From: Mediterranea massiliensis
GTDB taxonomy: Bacteria; Bacteroidota; Bacteroidia; Bacteroidales; Bacteroidaceae
Length of the DNA: 64,000 nt
Assembly (NCBI GenBank): GCA_958402075.1
Contig: CATXSD010000002.1
Coordinates: forward strand, 1-64,000
Direction of reading: 5' to 3'
Shown here in pieces: positions 53,242-62,737 of the stretch. A program made the translations under genes and the position numbers. A model generated the notes under the pieces. That model did no database searches. It was not told where the DNA came from and worked only from the letters and a program-made list of their open reading frames with translations. Each line of letters begins with the position of its first letter. The stretch's first letter is position 1.

Positions 53242-54540
53242 ATGGATATTTCAACTCTCTACCAGATATTCTGCCGATGCAACGGCGTGACGACCGATAG
53301 CCGCCACTGCCCCGAAGGCTCCCTCTTCATCGCCCTGAAGGGAGACACGTTCAACGGCAACGCCTTTGCCGCCAAGGCATTGGAAAGCGGATGTGCCTAC
53401 GCCGTCGTGGACGAAGCCGCATACCTCGTGCCGGGCGACAACCGCTACCTGCTGACCGACGACTGCCTGCTGACGCTCCAACGCCTGGCCCGCCATCACC
53501 GCCGCCAGCTGGGCACACGCATCATCGGCATCACAGGCACCAACGGCAAGACCACGACCAAGGAACTGATAGCCGCCGTGCTGAGCCGTCGCTACCGCCT
53601 GCTCTACACGGAAGGCAACCTGAACAACCACATCGGCGTGCCCCTCACCCTGCTCCGCCTCAGGCCCGAACACGAACTGGCCGTCATCGAGATGGGTGCC
53701 AGCCATCCGGGCGACATCCGCGAGCTGGTGGAGATTGCTGAGCCCGATATGGGCCTCATCACAAACGTGGGCAAGGCGCACCTCGAAGGCTTCGGATCGT
53801 TCGAAGGCGTGATGCGCACCAAGGGCGAGCTCTACGACTGGCTGCGCACGCTGCCCGCTCCCGTCGTCTTCCTGCATGCCGACAACCCCTATCTGACAAA
53901 GATGGCCGCAGGCCTGCCCCACGTGACCTACGGCGAAGGAGCCGACAACGACATCTGCGGCCGGCTGACCGGCTGCTCGCCTTTCCTCGCCTTCGAATGG
54001 AAGAAACAGGGAGAAACGGAAACGCATCACGTACAAACCCAACTGATAGGCAGCTACAACCTGCCCAATGCCCTGGCCGCAGTCACCCTTGGCACCTACT
54101 TCGACGTAGACGCCGCCCTGATAGACCAGGCTCTGACAGAATATGCGCCTCAAAACAACCGCTCGCAACTGAAACGAACGGCCGACAACACCCTCATCAT
54201 CGATGCCTACAACGCCAACCCCACCAGCATGATGGCCTCGCTGACCAACTTCCGCCAGATGGAGACGGCGCACAAGGTGGCCATATTGGGCGACATGCGC
54301 GAGCTGGGCGCCGACAGCGCCGAGGAGCATCAGAAGATTGTGGATTACCTGGAGGAATGTGGCTTCGAGCGTGTCATCCTGGTAGGTGGCCAGTTTGCCG
54401 CTACGCGCCACACCTACGAGACGTATGCCGACGCTCCCGCCCTCATCGAAGCCCTGAAGCAGCAGAAGCCCGCCGGCAAGACCATCCTCATCAAAGGATC
54501 GAACGGCGTGCGGTTGAGCAGCATCGTCGAATACTTATAA
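53242..54540 (+). CDS. murF: UDP-N-acetylmuramoyl-tripeptide--D-alanyl-D-alanine ligase
   Basis: A 432-residue Mur ligase that adds D-Ala-D-Ala to the peptidoglycan precursor. The N-terminal domain (TDSRHCPEGSLFIALKG) binds the UDP part; the ATP P-loop GTNGKTTTK is at 99-107; EMGASHPGDI and ITNVGKAHLEGFGS are typical MurF motifs; IIDAYNANPTSM and LGDMRELG mark the C-terminal domain. Start at 53242 follows the promoter. It stands apart from a division/cell-wall cluster. Its last 6 bases overlap the stop end of the convergent VanZ gene. Confidence 0.96.
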   Translation: MDISTLYQIFCRCNGVTTDSRHCPEGSLFIALKGDTFNGNAFAAKALESGCAYAVVDEAAYLVPGDNRYLLTDDCLLTLQRLARHHRRQLGTRIIGITGTNGKTTTKELIAAVLSRRYRLLYTEGNLNNHIGVPLTLLRLRPEHELAVIEMGASHPGDIRELVEIAEPDMGLITNVGKAHLEGFGSFEGVMRTKGELYDWLRTLPAPVVFLHADNPYLTKMAAGLPHVTYGEGADNDICGRLTGCSPFLAFEWKKQGETETHHVQTQLIGSYNLPNALAAVTLGTYFDVDAALIDQALTEYAPQNNRSQLKRTADNTLIIDAYNANPTSMMASLTNFRQMETAHKVAILGDMRELGADSAEEHQKIVDYLEECGFERVILVGGQFAATRHTYETYADAPALIEALKQQKPAGKTILIKGSNGVRLSSIVEYL

Positions 54541-54921
54541 AGAGGTATGACGCCTCATCCAATACCAGCCAATGAGCGATGCCAGCGTAGCTCCCGTGGT
54601 ATTGGCGGCAAAGTCCCACCAATCGCCACCCCGATAGGTCGTACAATACGCCTGAAGCAGCTCCACCGCCCCGCTGAACAAGACAGGGCAGAGCCAGGCC
54701 CCCAACCACGCGTGCCACATCGGCACGCGTGCTTTTTTATGCGCCCGCATGAATTCCAGCCACAACATGCCCGACATGCCGAAGTACATGCACACATGCA
54801 CCACCTTGTCGATGCCGGGGATGGACTCCATCTCCGTCTTGGGAGGCTTGAAGAACGACAAATAAATCACGACCAGAATAATCAGGAGTGAAACAGGATA
54901 TTTACGGATGTAATACAGCAT
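54535..54921 (-). CDS. VanZ-family membrane protein
   Basis: A 128-residue membrane protein with four hydrophobic segments. It shows the VanZ pattern: SFFKPP after the first helix, DKVVHVCMYFGMSGMLW (DKxxHxxxYF), and the C-terminal ELLQAYCTTYRGGDWWDFAANTTGATLAS. VanZ proteins are linked to low-level teicoplanin resistance in enterococci, but most relatives have unknown roles. The ATG at 54921 is preferred over an upstream start. It overlaps murF tail to tail by 6 bases. Confidence 0.88.
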   Translation of the reverse strand: MLYYIRKYPVSLLIILVVIYLSFFKPPKTEMESIPGIDKVVHVCMYFGMSGMLWLEFMRAHKKARVPMWHAWLGAWLCPVLFSGAVELLQAYCTTYRGGDWWDFAANTTGATLASLIGWYWMRRHTSL

Positions 54922-55024
54922 AATCAAATATATTTCAATACGAGATGCAAATGTACGGAACATTTTCTATATTTGCACAATTCAACCGGTATTAGTAACA
55001 ATCTGCAAGAATAAACCACGATTT

Positions 55025-56392
55025 ATGACAAAGAACAACAGAGCAAACTTCGGAAGCAAGCTGGGCGTCATCCTGGCTTCGGCAGGATCGGCCGTAGGGC
55101 TGGGCAATATCTGGCGCTTTCCTTTTGAGACGGGCAATCACGGTGGAGCTGCCTTCATTCTTATCTATTTGGGGTGCGTCCTTTTCTTCGGCATCCCCAT
55201 CATGGTAGCCGAATTTTCCATCGGACGGCATTCGCGTGCCAACACGGCAGGCGCATATCGGATACTGGCCCCCGGCACGCAGTGGCGCTGGGTGGGACGT
55301 ATGGGCGTACTGGCCGGCTTCCTGATACTGGGCTACTATTCGGTCGTAGCAGGCTGGACGCTGGAATACATCATACAGGCCGCCACAAATGCCTTTGCCG
55401 GCCAGTCGGCCAACGACTTCATCGCCTCGTTCAACGGCTTTGTATCCAATCCGTGGCGACCTGCCTTCTGGATGATTGTCTTCATGCTGATGACCCACTT
55501 CATCATCGTGAAAGGTGTGGAACGGGGCATCGAGAAGTCGGCCAAAATCATGATGCCGATGCTTTTCATCCTGCTCATCGTCCTGGCCGTCTGCTCCATA
55601 TCATTGCCGGGCGCAGGAGCCGGCATCGAATTCCTGCTGAAGCCCGACTTCAGCAAAGTGAACGGAAGCGTGCTGCTGGGTGCCATGGGGCAGGCTTTCT
55701 TCTCGCTCTCCCTGGGCATGGGGTGCCTCTGCACCTACGCCTCCTACTTCCGCAACGACACCAATCTGACCAAGACGGCACTCAACGTGGGCTGGATAGA
55801 CACCATGGTGGCCATTTTGGCTGGATTCATCATCTTCCCCGCCGCCTTCTCGGTAGGCATTCAGCCCGACGCAGGCCCCAGCCTGCTGTTCATCACGCTG
55901 CCCAACGTCTTCCAGCAGGCCTTCGGCAACCTGCCCTGGCTGGCAGTCATCCTGTCCATCATGTTCTATGTTCTCCTGGCCCTGGCTGCACTGACATCGA
56001 CCATCTCCCTGCACGAAGTGGTGACGGCCTACCTGCACGAGGAGTTCAACCTGACCCGCGGACGCGCCGCCAAGCTGGTGACGGCGGGCTGTACAGTGCT
56101 CGGCGTGCTCTGTTCACTCTCACTGGGTGTGGGCAAGGAACTGACGATTTTCGGCCTGACCCTGTTCGACCTGTTCGACTTCGTGACGGCCAAGATCATG
56201 CTTCCATTAGGAGGTTTCTTCATTGCCATCTTCACCGGCTGGTATCTGGACAAACGCATCGTGTGGGAAGAGGTAAGCAACAACGGCACGTTGCCGAAAG
56301 CCATCTACCGAATCTGGCTGTTCCTGTTGAAGTACATTGCCCCGATAGGCATCGGCTTCATCTTCATCAACGAACTAGGATTCTTGAAATAA
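55025..56392 (+). CDS. Sodium-dependent transporter, neurotransmitter:sodium symporter (NSS) family
   Basis: A 455-residue transporter with about 11-12 helices, related to LeuT and MhsT, importing an amino acid with sodium. The first helix carries the family signature GSAVGLGNIWRFPFETGNHGGAAF, whose unwound part binds Na+ and substrate; FGIPIMVAEFSIGRHS follows in helix 2, and SLGMGCLCTYASYFRND marks helix 6. Substrate is not evident. The helix-hairpin-helix gene starts 12 bases later. Confidence 0.95.
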   Translation: MTKNNRANFGSKLGVILASAGSAVGLGNIWRFPFETGNHGGAAFILIYLGCVLFFGIPIMVAEFSIGRHSRANTAGAYRILAPGTQWRWVGRMGVLAGFLILGYYSVVAGWTLEYIIQAATNAFAGQSANDFIASFNGFVSNPWRPAFWMIVFMLMTHFIIVKGVERGIEKSAKIMMPMLFILLIVLAVCSISLPGAGAGIEFLLKPDFSKVNGSVLLGAMGQAFFSLSLGMGCLCTYASYFRNDTNLTKTALNVGWIDTMVAILAGFIIFPAAFSVGIQPDAGPSLLFITLPNVFQQAFGNLPWLAVILSIMFYVLLALAALTSTISLHEVVTAYLHEEFNLTRGRAAKLVTAGCTVLGVLCSLSLGVGKELTIFGLTLFDLFDFVTAKIMLPLGGFFIAIFTGWYLDKRIVWEEVSNNGTLPKAIYRIWLFLLKYIAPIGIGFIFINELGFLK

Positions 56393-56404
56393 GAAATACG
56401 GCTC

Positions 56405-57361
56405 ATGCGGAAGTGGTTCAGTGAATTTTTCTATTACTCCCGAGAGGAAAGACGAGGCATTCTGGTGTTACTTGCCATTTCCCTTCTCCTCTTCGTGGGA
56501 GGGGAAGTCTATGTCCACTTGAAATCGGAGGAAACCTGCTCTTCTGCTGACCTACAGAAGCAACAACAGGCGATGGAAGAATATCAAGCCTTCGTCGCTT
56601 CCATCCGCGAAAAAGAAAAGGATAAAAAAGAGAACCACAAGTTCCGCTACACGACATGGAAAGAAGAACGTGACACGCCTCCCATACTTGCTCCCTTCAA
56701 TCCCAATACGGCCGACTCCGCCACATTCTGCCAACTGGGCCTCCCCGCCTGGATGGCTCGCAACATTCTGCGTTATCGCGAAAAGGGCGGTGTCTTCCGT
56801 CGGGTGGAGGACTTCCGCAAGATATACGGCCTGACGGAAGAACAATATGCCACCTTGCAGCCTTACATCCGCATCCCCGCAACCGATACCACCGCCCGCC
56901 ATCGCTCCCTCTTTTTGGCCGACCGACGCAAGGACAGCCTCCGGCAGGCAATGCCTCTGAAATACGCTCCCGGCACTCTGGTCGATCTGAACCGTGCCGA
57001 TACCACCGAACTGAAAAAGATACCCGGCATCGGAAGCGGCATCGCACGCCTCATCAGTGGATACCGACAAAAACTGGGCGGCTTCTACCGCCTCAGCCAG
57101 TTGGAAGAAATCAACCTCGACTACCGCCAACTGACCGACTGGTTTCGTCTCGACACCACCGCCATCCGTCGCATCCCCGTCAACCACACCAGTGTAGACC
57201 GCCTGCGCCGCCATCCTTATCTCAACTTCTACCAAGCCAAAGCACTGGTAGAATACCGACGCAAACATGGCCCTCTGAAAAGCCTCAAACCCTTCGTTCT
57301 CTATGAGGAGTTTACACGCGAAGACTTGGAGCGGATCAATCACTACCTAAGTTTCGACTAA
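56405..57361 (+). CDS. Helix-hairpin-helix (ComEA-like) membrane-anchored protein
   Basis: A 318-residue protein with one N-terminal transmembrane helix (about 18-35), a charged linker and three helix-hairpin-helix segments: NPNTADSATFCQLGLPAWMARNILRYREKGGVFRRVEDFRKIYGL, DLNRADTTELKKIPGIGSGIARLISGYRQKLGGF, and NHTSVDRLRRHPYLNFYQAKALVEYRRKHG, each cut here into their characteristic phrases. Such domains bind DNA without sequence preference; ComEA uses them in DNA uptake. In Bacteroidetes the role is not established. It is probably co-transcribed with the NSS transporter. Confidence 0.85.
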   Translation: MRKWFSEFFYYSREERRGILVLLAISLLLFVGGEVYVHLKSEETCSSADLQKQQQAMEEYQAFVASIREKEKDKKENHKFRYTTWKEERDTPPILAPFNPNTADSATFCQLGLPAWMARNILRYREKGGVFRRVEDFRKIYGLTEEQYATLQPYIRIPATDTTARHRSLFLADRRKDSLRQAMPLKYAPGTLVDLNRADTTELKKIPGIGSGIARLISGYRQKLGGFYRLSQLEEINLDYRQLTDWFRLDTTAIRRIPVNHTSVDRLRRHPYLNFYQAKALVEYRRKHGPLKSLKPFVLYEEFTREDLERINHYLSFD

Positions 57362-57420
57362 ATCAATAATGTTTACACGAATCAGACCGGGAGCCAAATA
57401 GTTTTTTCCTGCCCTCTTTC

Positions 57421-57508
57421 CCAGGTTTAAACCCCAAAGGGCGAATGTTTCAAACATAAGGGGTGAATGTTTCAAACATAAGGCCCCTTGGTTTCAAACA
57501 TTCCCATA
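57421..57508. repeat. 22-base-period array D (GAATGTTTCAAACAT type, four units)
   Basis: GAATGTTTCAAACATAAG starts at 57443 and again at 57465; a diverged unit (CTTGGTTTCAAACAT) is in register at 57487 and a weaker one at 57421. The core ATGTTT-C-AAACAT is a 13-base palindrome. Confidence 0.85.
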
Positions 57509-57607
57509 GGACGCCGGGAAAGAGTTCTAAGAAGATGGAAAGGGAAATCGGACGAAGGGGATAAAGATATCTTACAAAAACAGCAAATTGGCAGAATGCT
57601 CTTAAAG

Positions 57608-57701
57608 TTCACCACAGATTACTCAGATTAACACAGACGATACTTGATAATTAAATTAACCAATCGAGTAATCTGTGAAAATCCGGGTAATCTGTGGTGA
57701 A
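57608..57701. repeat. TAATCTGTG inverted-repeat element
   Basis: TTCACCACAGATTAC (57608-57622) is the exact reverse complement of GTAATCTGTGGTGAA (57687-57701). Inside, further CACAGA and TAATCTGTG copies give a pattern of two monomers in each direction. Confidence 0.85.
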
Positions 57702-57761
57702 AGTTTTCAGGTACGATTTCTAATCAAAGGAAGTGATATTCGAAGCAAAGTCCCATTACCC

Positions 57762-58433
57762 TCAGATAGCAGACGCCGTATCCGCCACGACTTCTCCATC
57801 CTTCAGATGGATGGTACGGTCGGTAATGGAAGCCAGGCTCTCGTCGTGGGTCACGATGACGAACGTCTGCCCCAGACGGTCGCGCAGGTCGAAGAAGAGC
57901 TGGTGCAGCTCGGCCTTGTTGTGGGTATCGAGGCTGCCCGACGGCTCGTCGGCCAACACGACGGCCGGATGGTTGATGAGGGCGCGCGCCACGGCCACGC
58001 GCTGCTTCTCGCCGCCCGAAAGTTCGTTGGGCTTGTGCGAGGCACGGTCGGCAAGGCCCATCATTGTCAGCATCTCGAGCGCGGAAGCCTGGGCCTCGTG
58101 ACGCCCCTGCCCGGCAATGAAGGCGGGTATCATGACATTCTCCAAGGCCGTAAACTCGGGCAGGAGTTGGTGAAACTGGAAGACGAAGCCGATGCGGCGG
58201 TTGCGGAAGGCGGAGAGTGCGCGCTCCTTCAGCCCGTCGACACGCACGCCGTCGATGCACACCGTGCCCGTATCGGGGCGGTCGAGGGTACCCATTATCT
58301 GAAGCAACGTAGTCTTGCCGGCACCGCTGGGGCCGACAATACTCACCACTTCACCTTTCTGTATCTCAAGGTCGATGCCACGCAACACTTGCAGGCTGCC
58401 GAAGCCCTTGGTTATCTGTTCGAGTCGTATCAT
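57762..58433 (-). CDS. ABC transporter ATP-binding protein (LolD/MacB-like)
   Basis: A 223-residue ATPase. Walker A GPSGAGKT is at 34-41, the signature LSGGEKQR at 138-145 and Walker B VVLADEP at 158-164, followed by [12 protein letters not shown] and [24 protein letters not shown] is typical of the LolD/MacB/FtsE group, which drive lipoprotein release or extrusion rather than uptake. No permease gene is adjacent, so the partner is elsewhere. Start at [12 protein letters not shown] (58433); upstream starts are rejected. It begins 17 bases after tcdA. Confidence 0.9.
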   Translation of the reverse strand: MIRLEQITKGFGSLQVLRGIDLEIQKGEVVSIVGPSGAGKTTLLQIMGTLDRPDTGTVCIDGVRVDGLKERALSAFRNRRIGFVFQFHQLLPEFTALENVMIPAFIAGQGRHEAQASALEMLTMMGLADRASHKPNELSGGEKQRVAVARALINHPAVVLADEPSGSLDTHNKAELHQLFFDLRDRLGQTFVIVTHDESLASITDRTIHLKDGEVVADTASAI

Positions 58434-58450
58434 ACTTTCTTTCCTTATTA

Positions 58451-59161
58451 TTATAGCCGGCGGATGACGTACTCCGCCAGGTAGCAGCCGAAGACGGCGG
58501 GCATGTAGCTCACCGTGCCGCAAGTCGATTTCTTGTTTCGTTCGTCGTCGGTCAGCAGCACGGCCTTGGGGTCGGCCTGCTCGGTGCTGAACACGACAGG
58601 CAGCTTGTGGCGAATGCCCATCTTCTGCAACCGCTTACGCACGGCCTTGCTCAGGCCGCAATGGTAAGTGTCCCAGACGTCGGCAAAACGCACCTGCGTG
58701 ATGTCGCTCTTGGCGCCCGCCCCCATGCTGGAGACAATCTTGATGCGCCGCCTCAGGGCTTCGGCTATCAGGTGGCACTTGGGGGCCAGGGTGTCGATGG
58801 CATCGACCACAAAGTCGTAGCGGGCGGCATCGAGCAGCTGGGGGATGTTCTCGTCCTTGAGGAAAACGGGCAGGACGGTGAGCTCCACCTCAGGGTTGAT
58901 GTCGCGGAAGCGGGCGGCAAGGACTTCGACCTTGGGCTGCCCCAGCGTGGAGTGCAGGGCTGGGAGCTGGCGGTTGATGTTGGTGAGCTGGACGGTGTCG
59001 GCATCGACCAGCGTCAGACGCCCCACCCCCGCACGGCAAAGCATTTCGGCCGCATAGGCTCCCACACCTCCTACGCCTACCACCAGCACATGGGCCTGGC
59101 ACAAGCGTTCGCTCTTCTCTTCGCCCAGCAACAGGCGTGTACGTTGTTTCCAGTCTTCCAT
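58451..59161 (-). CDS. tcdA: tRNA threonylcarbamoyladenosine dehydratase (TcdA/CsdL)
   Basis: A 236-residue E1-like enzyme that cyclises t6A in tRNA using ATP. The nucleotide-binding [21 protein letters not shown], the [13 protein letters not shown] loop and the [10 protein letters not shown] segment are diagnostic, and the Cys in [15 protein letters not shown] matches the family active-site region. Its ATG overlaps the antiporter stop by one base (TGATG), so it is translated from the same message. Confidence 0.92.
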   Translation of the reverse strand: MEDWKQRTRLLLGEEKSERLCQAHVLVVGVGGVGAYAAEMLCRAGVGRLTLVDADTVQLTNINRQLPALHSTLGQPKVEVLAARFRDINPEVELTVLPVFLKDENIPQLLDAARYDFVVDAIDTLAPKCHLIAEALRRRIKIVSSMGAGAKSDITQVRFADVWDTYHCGLSKAVRKRLQKMGIRHKLPVVFSTEQADPKAVLLTDDERNKKSTCGTVSYMPAVFGCYLAEYVIRRL

Positions 59162-61293
59162 CAGTTTTCCTTTTTAAACCATTTATAGAACCATCGGCCC
59201 ACCTTCTCGTAGTGCTGGCTCTCGTTGCTGCCTTGCGGATTGGAGAAGGAAAGGGCTTCCTGTGGATCGCCCAGCTGGTCGGGATAGAGCACAATGAGAC
59301 TGTTGTTCGTGAAGTAGCGACCCAACTGGCCGGGCAGCTTCTCGAACGAGCTGTCGTAGGAGATGGAGCCGCGGCGGGCACTGATGACTACCAGCAGGTG
59401 GTCGTAGTTCACCTGGCCGGTCAAGAGCAAGAGGTCTTCCCATTCGTCAAGGCGGGAGAACTCGGTCAGCGTATCGCTGTGCTTCTTCTGCACCAATGCC
59501 TGGAGCAGATTACCCGTCTGTTCGTTAGCAAAGAAGTGGACGCGGCATCCCAGCGTACTGCCCATGCGGCAGAAGTGCTCCACCCATTTCTGGAAGCCGG
59601 CCTCGTACTCGGCTTTGGGCGGCACGGCCACAATGATGCGGCGCAGGGTATTGATGGGTATCAGGAAGCGGGCCACCATCACCTCGCGATGGAGTCCCTT
59701 CAGCAGGTTCTCGGTGAGCATGCCGAAGAAGGAATCCACGATGTTCACCTTCCAGTGGAGACCGATGATGACATCCGTAGCCCCATGCTCGCGAGCCGTA
59801 TGGATGATGCCGGCGGCAATGTTCAGGTCGTAGCGGCTGATGCACTTCAGCTTTACGCCCGCCGAAGCCGTAATCTTGCCCGCACGCTCCAAGTAGCGCT
59901 TGCCCTGCTGCTCCAGGGCATCGGTGCCCGAATGGTCGTTGATGACGTTCAGGGCCAGCAGGTTGTCCTTCTGCTTGGGGTCACGGATGACGAGTGCCAG
60001 GTTCATCAGGTACTCGATTGTATTGGGGTTGGCCACAGGTATCAGAATCTTCTCGGGTTCGCGCGAGCGGTCTTCCTCGGGATGGGCCTCACCCATGGCT
60101 ATCTTGCGTGCCGCCCGCTCGGTGGTGAAGGAGCTGACGATGCAGGTGACCAGGATGAGGAGCACCGTGCCGTTGAGCACGTCCTCGTTGAGCAGACGGC
60201 TGCCGTCGGGCAGGATGATGTTGTAGCCCACCAGTACAGCCGCCAATGTGGCCGCCGCCTGTGCATTGCTCAAGCCGAACATCAGCTCACGTTCGAGCAC
60301 CGACATGCGGTAAATCTTCTGCGTCAGCCACGAGGCAATCCACTTGCCCACCAGCGCCACCACAATCATCACACCCGCCACCTTCAGGGCATCGCCCCCG
60401 CCGAAAATGACGTGGACGTCAATCAGCATGCCCACACCTATCAGGAAATAAGGGATGAACAAGGCATTGCCCACAAATTCCAGGTGGCTCATCAGCGGCG
60501 ACACGTGAGGTATAAGACGGTTCAGCACCAAGCCCACGAGGAAGGCACCCAAAATACCCTCCATGCCGATGAGCTCCATCAGCCCCGCGCCGAGGAACAC
60601 CATGGCCAGGACGAAGATGTATTGCATCACATTGTCATCGTAGCGGCGGAAGAACCAGCGCCCGATGCGCGGCAAGAAATACATGATGAGCAAGGCCAGC
60701 ACCACGAAGCGCACCACCAGCCATATCCAGAAGAAGCCTCCCGCCTCGCCCTTGAAGACACCGCTGATGACGGCCAGCACGAGCAGCGTCAGCGTGTCGG
60801 TGACGGCCGTACCGCCCACGGCAATGCTTACGCTCCGATGGCGCGAGATGCCGTAACGGATTACGATGGGATAGGCCACCAGCGTGTGCGAGGCATACAT
60901 ACTGGCCAGCAGGATGGACGTCACGAGGCTGTACTTCAGCAGCAGGACATTGGTCACCATACCGATGCCGATGGGGATGATAAAGGCCAGCAGGCCCAGT
61001 ACCACCGCCTTGCCGCGGTTCTTCTTGAAGTCGGCCATGTTCATCTCCAGACCGGCCAGAAACATGATATAATAGACACCGACCTTGCCGAAAAGCTCGA
61101 AACTGCTGTCGCGCACCAGGATGTTGAACCCATGCTCGCCGATGGCCAGGCCCGCCAGAATCATGCCGATGATGTGGGGGATGCGCAGCTTGGTCAGCAG
61201 GATGGGCGCAAACAAAATGATGAGCAGTACAAGGAGGAAAATCCATGTAGGGTCGGTCACGGGAAGTTTCAAACTGAAGTCTAACCATTCCAT
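59161..61293 (-). CDS. CPA2 cation/proton antiporter with C-terminal USP-like region
   Basis: A 710-residue membrane protein. About 12 helices (residues 1-390) form a Na+/H+ or K+/H+ exchanger fold, with FLAGLEMNMADFKKN, ASMYASHTLVAYPIV, TAVTDTLTLLVLA and GAFLVGLVLNRLIP segments. The cytoplasmic C-terminus (about 410-710) has two universal-stress-like halves (ILIPVANPNTIEYLMNLALVIRDPKQ and IIVAVPPKAEYEAGFQ), which may bind nucleotides and control transport. c-di-AMP regulation is possible in principle but not visible. The start at MEWLDFSLKLP (61293) gives the best N-terminus. Confidence 0.9.
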   Translation of the reverse strand: MEWLDFSLKLPVTDPTWIFLLVLLIILFAPILLTKLRIPHIIGMILAGLAIGEHGFNILVRDSSFELFGKVGVYYIMFLAGLEMNMADFKKNRGKAVVLGLLAFIIPIGIGMVTNVLLLKYSLVTSILLASMYASHTLVAYPIVIRYGISRHRSVSIAVGGTAVTDTLTLLVLAVISGVFKGEAGGFFWIWLVVRFVVLALLIMYFLPRIGRWFFRRYDDNVMQYIFVLAMVFLGAGLMELIGMEGILGAFLVGLVLNRLIPHVSPLMSHLEFVGNALFIPYFLIGVGMLIDVHVIFGGGDALKVAGVMIVVALVGKWIASWLTQKIYRMSVLERELMFGLSNAQAAATLAAVLVGYNIILPDGSRLLNEDVLNGTVLLILVTCIVSSFTTERAARKIAMGEAHPEEDRSREPEKILIPVANPNTIEYLMNLALVIRDPKQKDNLLALNVINDHSGTDALEQQGKRYLERAGKITASAGVKLKCISRYDLNIAAGIIHTAREHGATDVIIGLHWKVNIVDSFFGMLTENLLKGLHREVMVARFLIPINTLRRIIVAVPPKAEYEAGFQKWVEHFCRMGSTLGCRVHFFANEQTGNLLQALVQKKHSDTLTEFSRLDEWEDLLLLTGQVNYDHLLVVISARRGSISYDSSFEKLPGQLGRYFTNNSLIVLYPDQLGDPQEALSFSNPQGSNESQHYEKVGRWFYKWFKKEN

Positions 61294-61375
61294 AGGCTTG
61301 CGTCTTTTTGATTTCTTGTGCAAAAATAGCAAAAAAAATTTCACTCCCCACTACCCTCCCCGCCTACTTTCAACC

Positions 61376-61464
61376 AAGCACCCGCTTTTTCCTGGCAGAA
61401 AGCACTGCTTTCCAAGGACAAATACGCCGTTTTCCGAGGGCGAAAGCAATGCTTTCCGCCATCC
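61376..61464. repeat. 22-base-period array C (AAAGCAnTGCTTTCC type, four units)
   Basis: AAAGCACTGCTTTCC at 61399 and AAAGCAATGCTTTCC at 61443 are 44 bases apart; the degenerate AATACGCCGTTTTCC at 61421 lies exactly midway. A further unit (AAGCACCCGCTTTTTCC) starts at 61376 and carries a small insertion. Confidence 0.85.
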
Positions 61465-61542
61465 GCCGCCAATCGTCCTACCAGAAGGCATGTTTTTATC
61501 AAAAATAAAAACGACTTCCATCGTTATAATCACAGAATGTTG

Positions 61543-61550
61543 TAAATTTG
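61543..61550 (+). promoter_or_regulatory. asd promoter -7 element
   Basis: TAAATTTG fits TAnnTTTG, 45 bases before the asd start. No clear -33 element. Confidence 0.5.
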
Positions 61551-61594
61551 CGCCTTGAATTGACATTTTTATAAACCACTAAAGCAATAAAGAA

Positions 61595-62602
61595 ATGAAA
61601 GTAGCAATTGTTGGAGCAAGCGGAGCCGTAGGACAAGAATTCCTGCGCGTGCTCGATGAAAGAAATTTCCCGTTGGACGAGTTAGTTTTGTTCGGTTCGA
61701 AACGCAGCGCCGGTACCAAATATACCTTCCGCGGCAAACAGATCGAGGTCAAACTCTTGCAGCACAACGATGACTTTAAAGGTGTGGACATCGCTTTCAC
61801 TTCCGCAGGCGCAGGCACATCGAAAGAATTCGCCGAGACCATCACCAAGTACGGAGCCGTGATGATAGACAACTCCAGCGCCTTCCGCATGGATGCCGAC
61901 GTACCTCTGGTAGTACCCGAAGTCAATGCCGCCGACGCCAAGGACCGTCCGCGCCGCATCATTGCCAACCCCAACTGCACCACCATCCAGATGGTCGTTG
62001 CCCTGAAAGCCATCGAACAGCTTTCGCACATCAAGACCGTCCACGTAGCCACCTACCAGGCAGCCAGCGGTGCCGGAGCCGCCGCCATGGAGGAGCTGTA
62101 CACCCAATACCGCCAGGTGCTGGCCGGTGAACCTGTCACTGTCGAGAAGTTTGCCTACCAGCTGGCCTTCAACCTCATCCCGCAAATCGACGTCTTCACC
62201 GACAACGGCTATACGAAGGAAGAGATGAAGATGTACAACGAGACGCGTAAAATCATGCACTCCGACGTCAAGGTGAGCGCCACCTGCGTCCGCGTGCCTG
62301 CCCTGCGCTCCCACTCCGAAAGCATCTGGGTGGAGACGGAACGCCCCGTATCGGTAGAAGAAGCCCGCGAAGCCTTCAGCAAAGGCGAAGGACTGGTGCT
62401 GATGGACAACCCCGCTGAAAAGGAATACCCCATGCCCCTCTTCCTGGCCGGCAAAGACCCCGTCTACGTAGGCCGCATCCGCAAGGACCTGACCAACGAT
62501 TGCGGACTGACCTTCTGGATTGTAGGCGACCAGATCAAGAAGGGCGCTGCGCTGAACGCCGTACAGATAGCCGAGTATCTGATCAAGGAAAACGCCCTCT
62601 GA
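61595..62602 (+). CDS. asd: Aspartate-semialdehyde dehydrogenase
   Basis: A 335-residue enzyme that reduces beta-aspartyl phosphate to aspartate semialdehyde with NADPH, feeding lysine/diaminopimelate, methionine and threonine synthesis. The NADP-binding [18 protein letters not shown] is at the N-terminus; the nucleophile is Cys128 in NPNCTT; the active-site His is in [25 protein letters not shown] and [25 protein letters not shown] are also typical. Full length and intact. A hairpin follows the gene. Confidence 0.97.
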   Translation: MKVAIVGASGAVGQEFLRVLDERNFPLDELVLFGSKRSAGTKYTFRGKQIEVKLLQHNDDFKGVDIAFTSAGAGTSKEFAETITKYGAVMIDNSSAFRMDADVPLVVPEVNAADAKDRPRRIIANPNCTTIQMVVALKAIEQLSHIKTVHVATYQAASGAGAAAMEELYTQYRQVLAGEPVTVEKFAYQLAFNLIPQIDVFTDNGYTKEEMKMYNETRKIMHSDVKVSATCVRVPALRSHSESIWVETERPVSVEEAREAFSKGEGLVLMDNPAEKEYPMPLFLAGKDPVYVGRIRKDLTNDCGLTFWIVGDQIKKGAALNAVQIAEYLIKENAL

Positions 62603-62638
62603 CATCCGGAGAGGACTTTCCCCTCATACTCACTTCAC

Positions 62639-62684
62639 CACAGATGGGACAGACAACAGAAAAGTTAAATCTGCCCCATCTGTG
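62639..62684 (+). terminator. Hairpin after asd
   Basis: CACAGATGGG (62639-62648) pairs with CCCATCTGTG (62675-62684) across a 26-base loop. No strong T-run follows, so termination is only likely. Confidence 0.5.
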
Positions 62685-62704
62685 ATAATTTCTAAAAAAA
62701 TCTA

Positions 62705-62712
62705 TATATTTG
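62705..62712 (+). promoter_or_regulatory. Promoter -7 element of the BadF/BadG gene
   Basis: TATATTTG, 25 bases before the start codon, fits TAnnTTTG. Confidence 0.55.
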
Positions 62713-62737
62713 TACGGAAATACAAAAATAGCATGCC

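Larger units (their letters stand above)
57362..57761. other. Intergenic region with two repeat elements
   Basis: The 400-base gap between convergent genes holds array D (57421-57508) and the TAATCTGTG inverted element (57608-57701). No terminator of the usual stem and T-run type and no gene were seen. Confidence 0.7.
61294..61594. other. Intergenic region with 22-base array C and the asd promoter
   Basis: The 301-base gap between the divergent antiporter and asd genes holds array C (61376-61464) and the asd promoter core (61543-61550). No gene is supported. Confidence 0.7.

Noticed and set aside
59137..61284. Long plus-strand open frame, His- and Gln-rich, opposite the antiporter
   Set aside because: Composition is what reverse-complemented membrane-protein codons give. 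The antiporter on the other strand is unmistakable.
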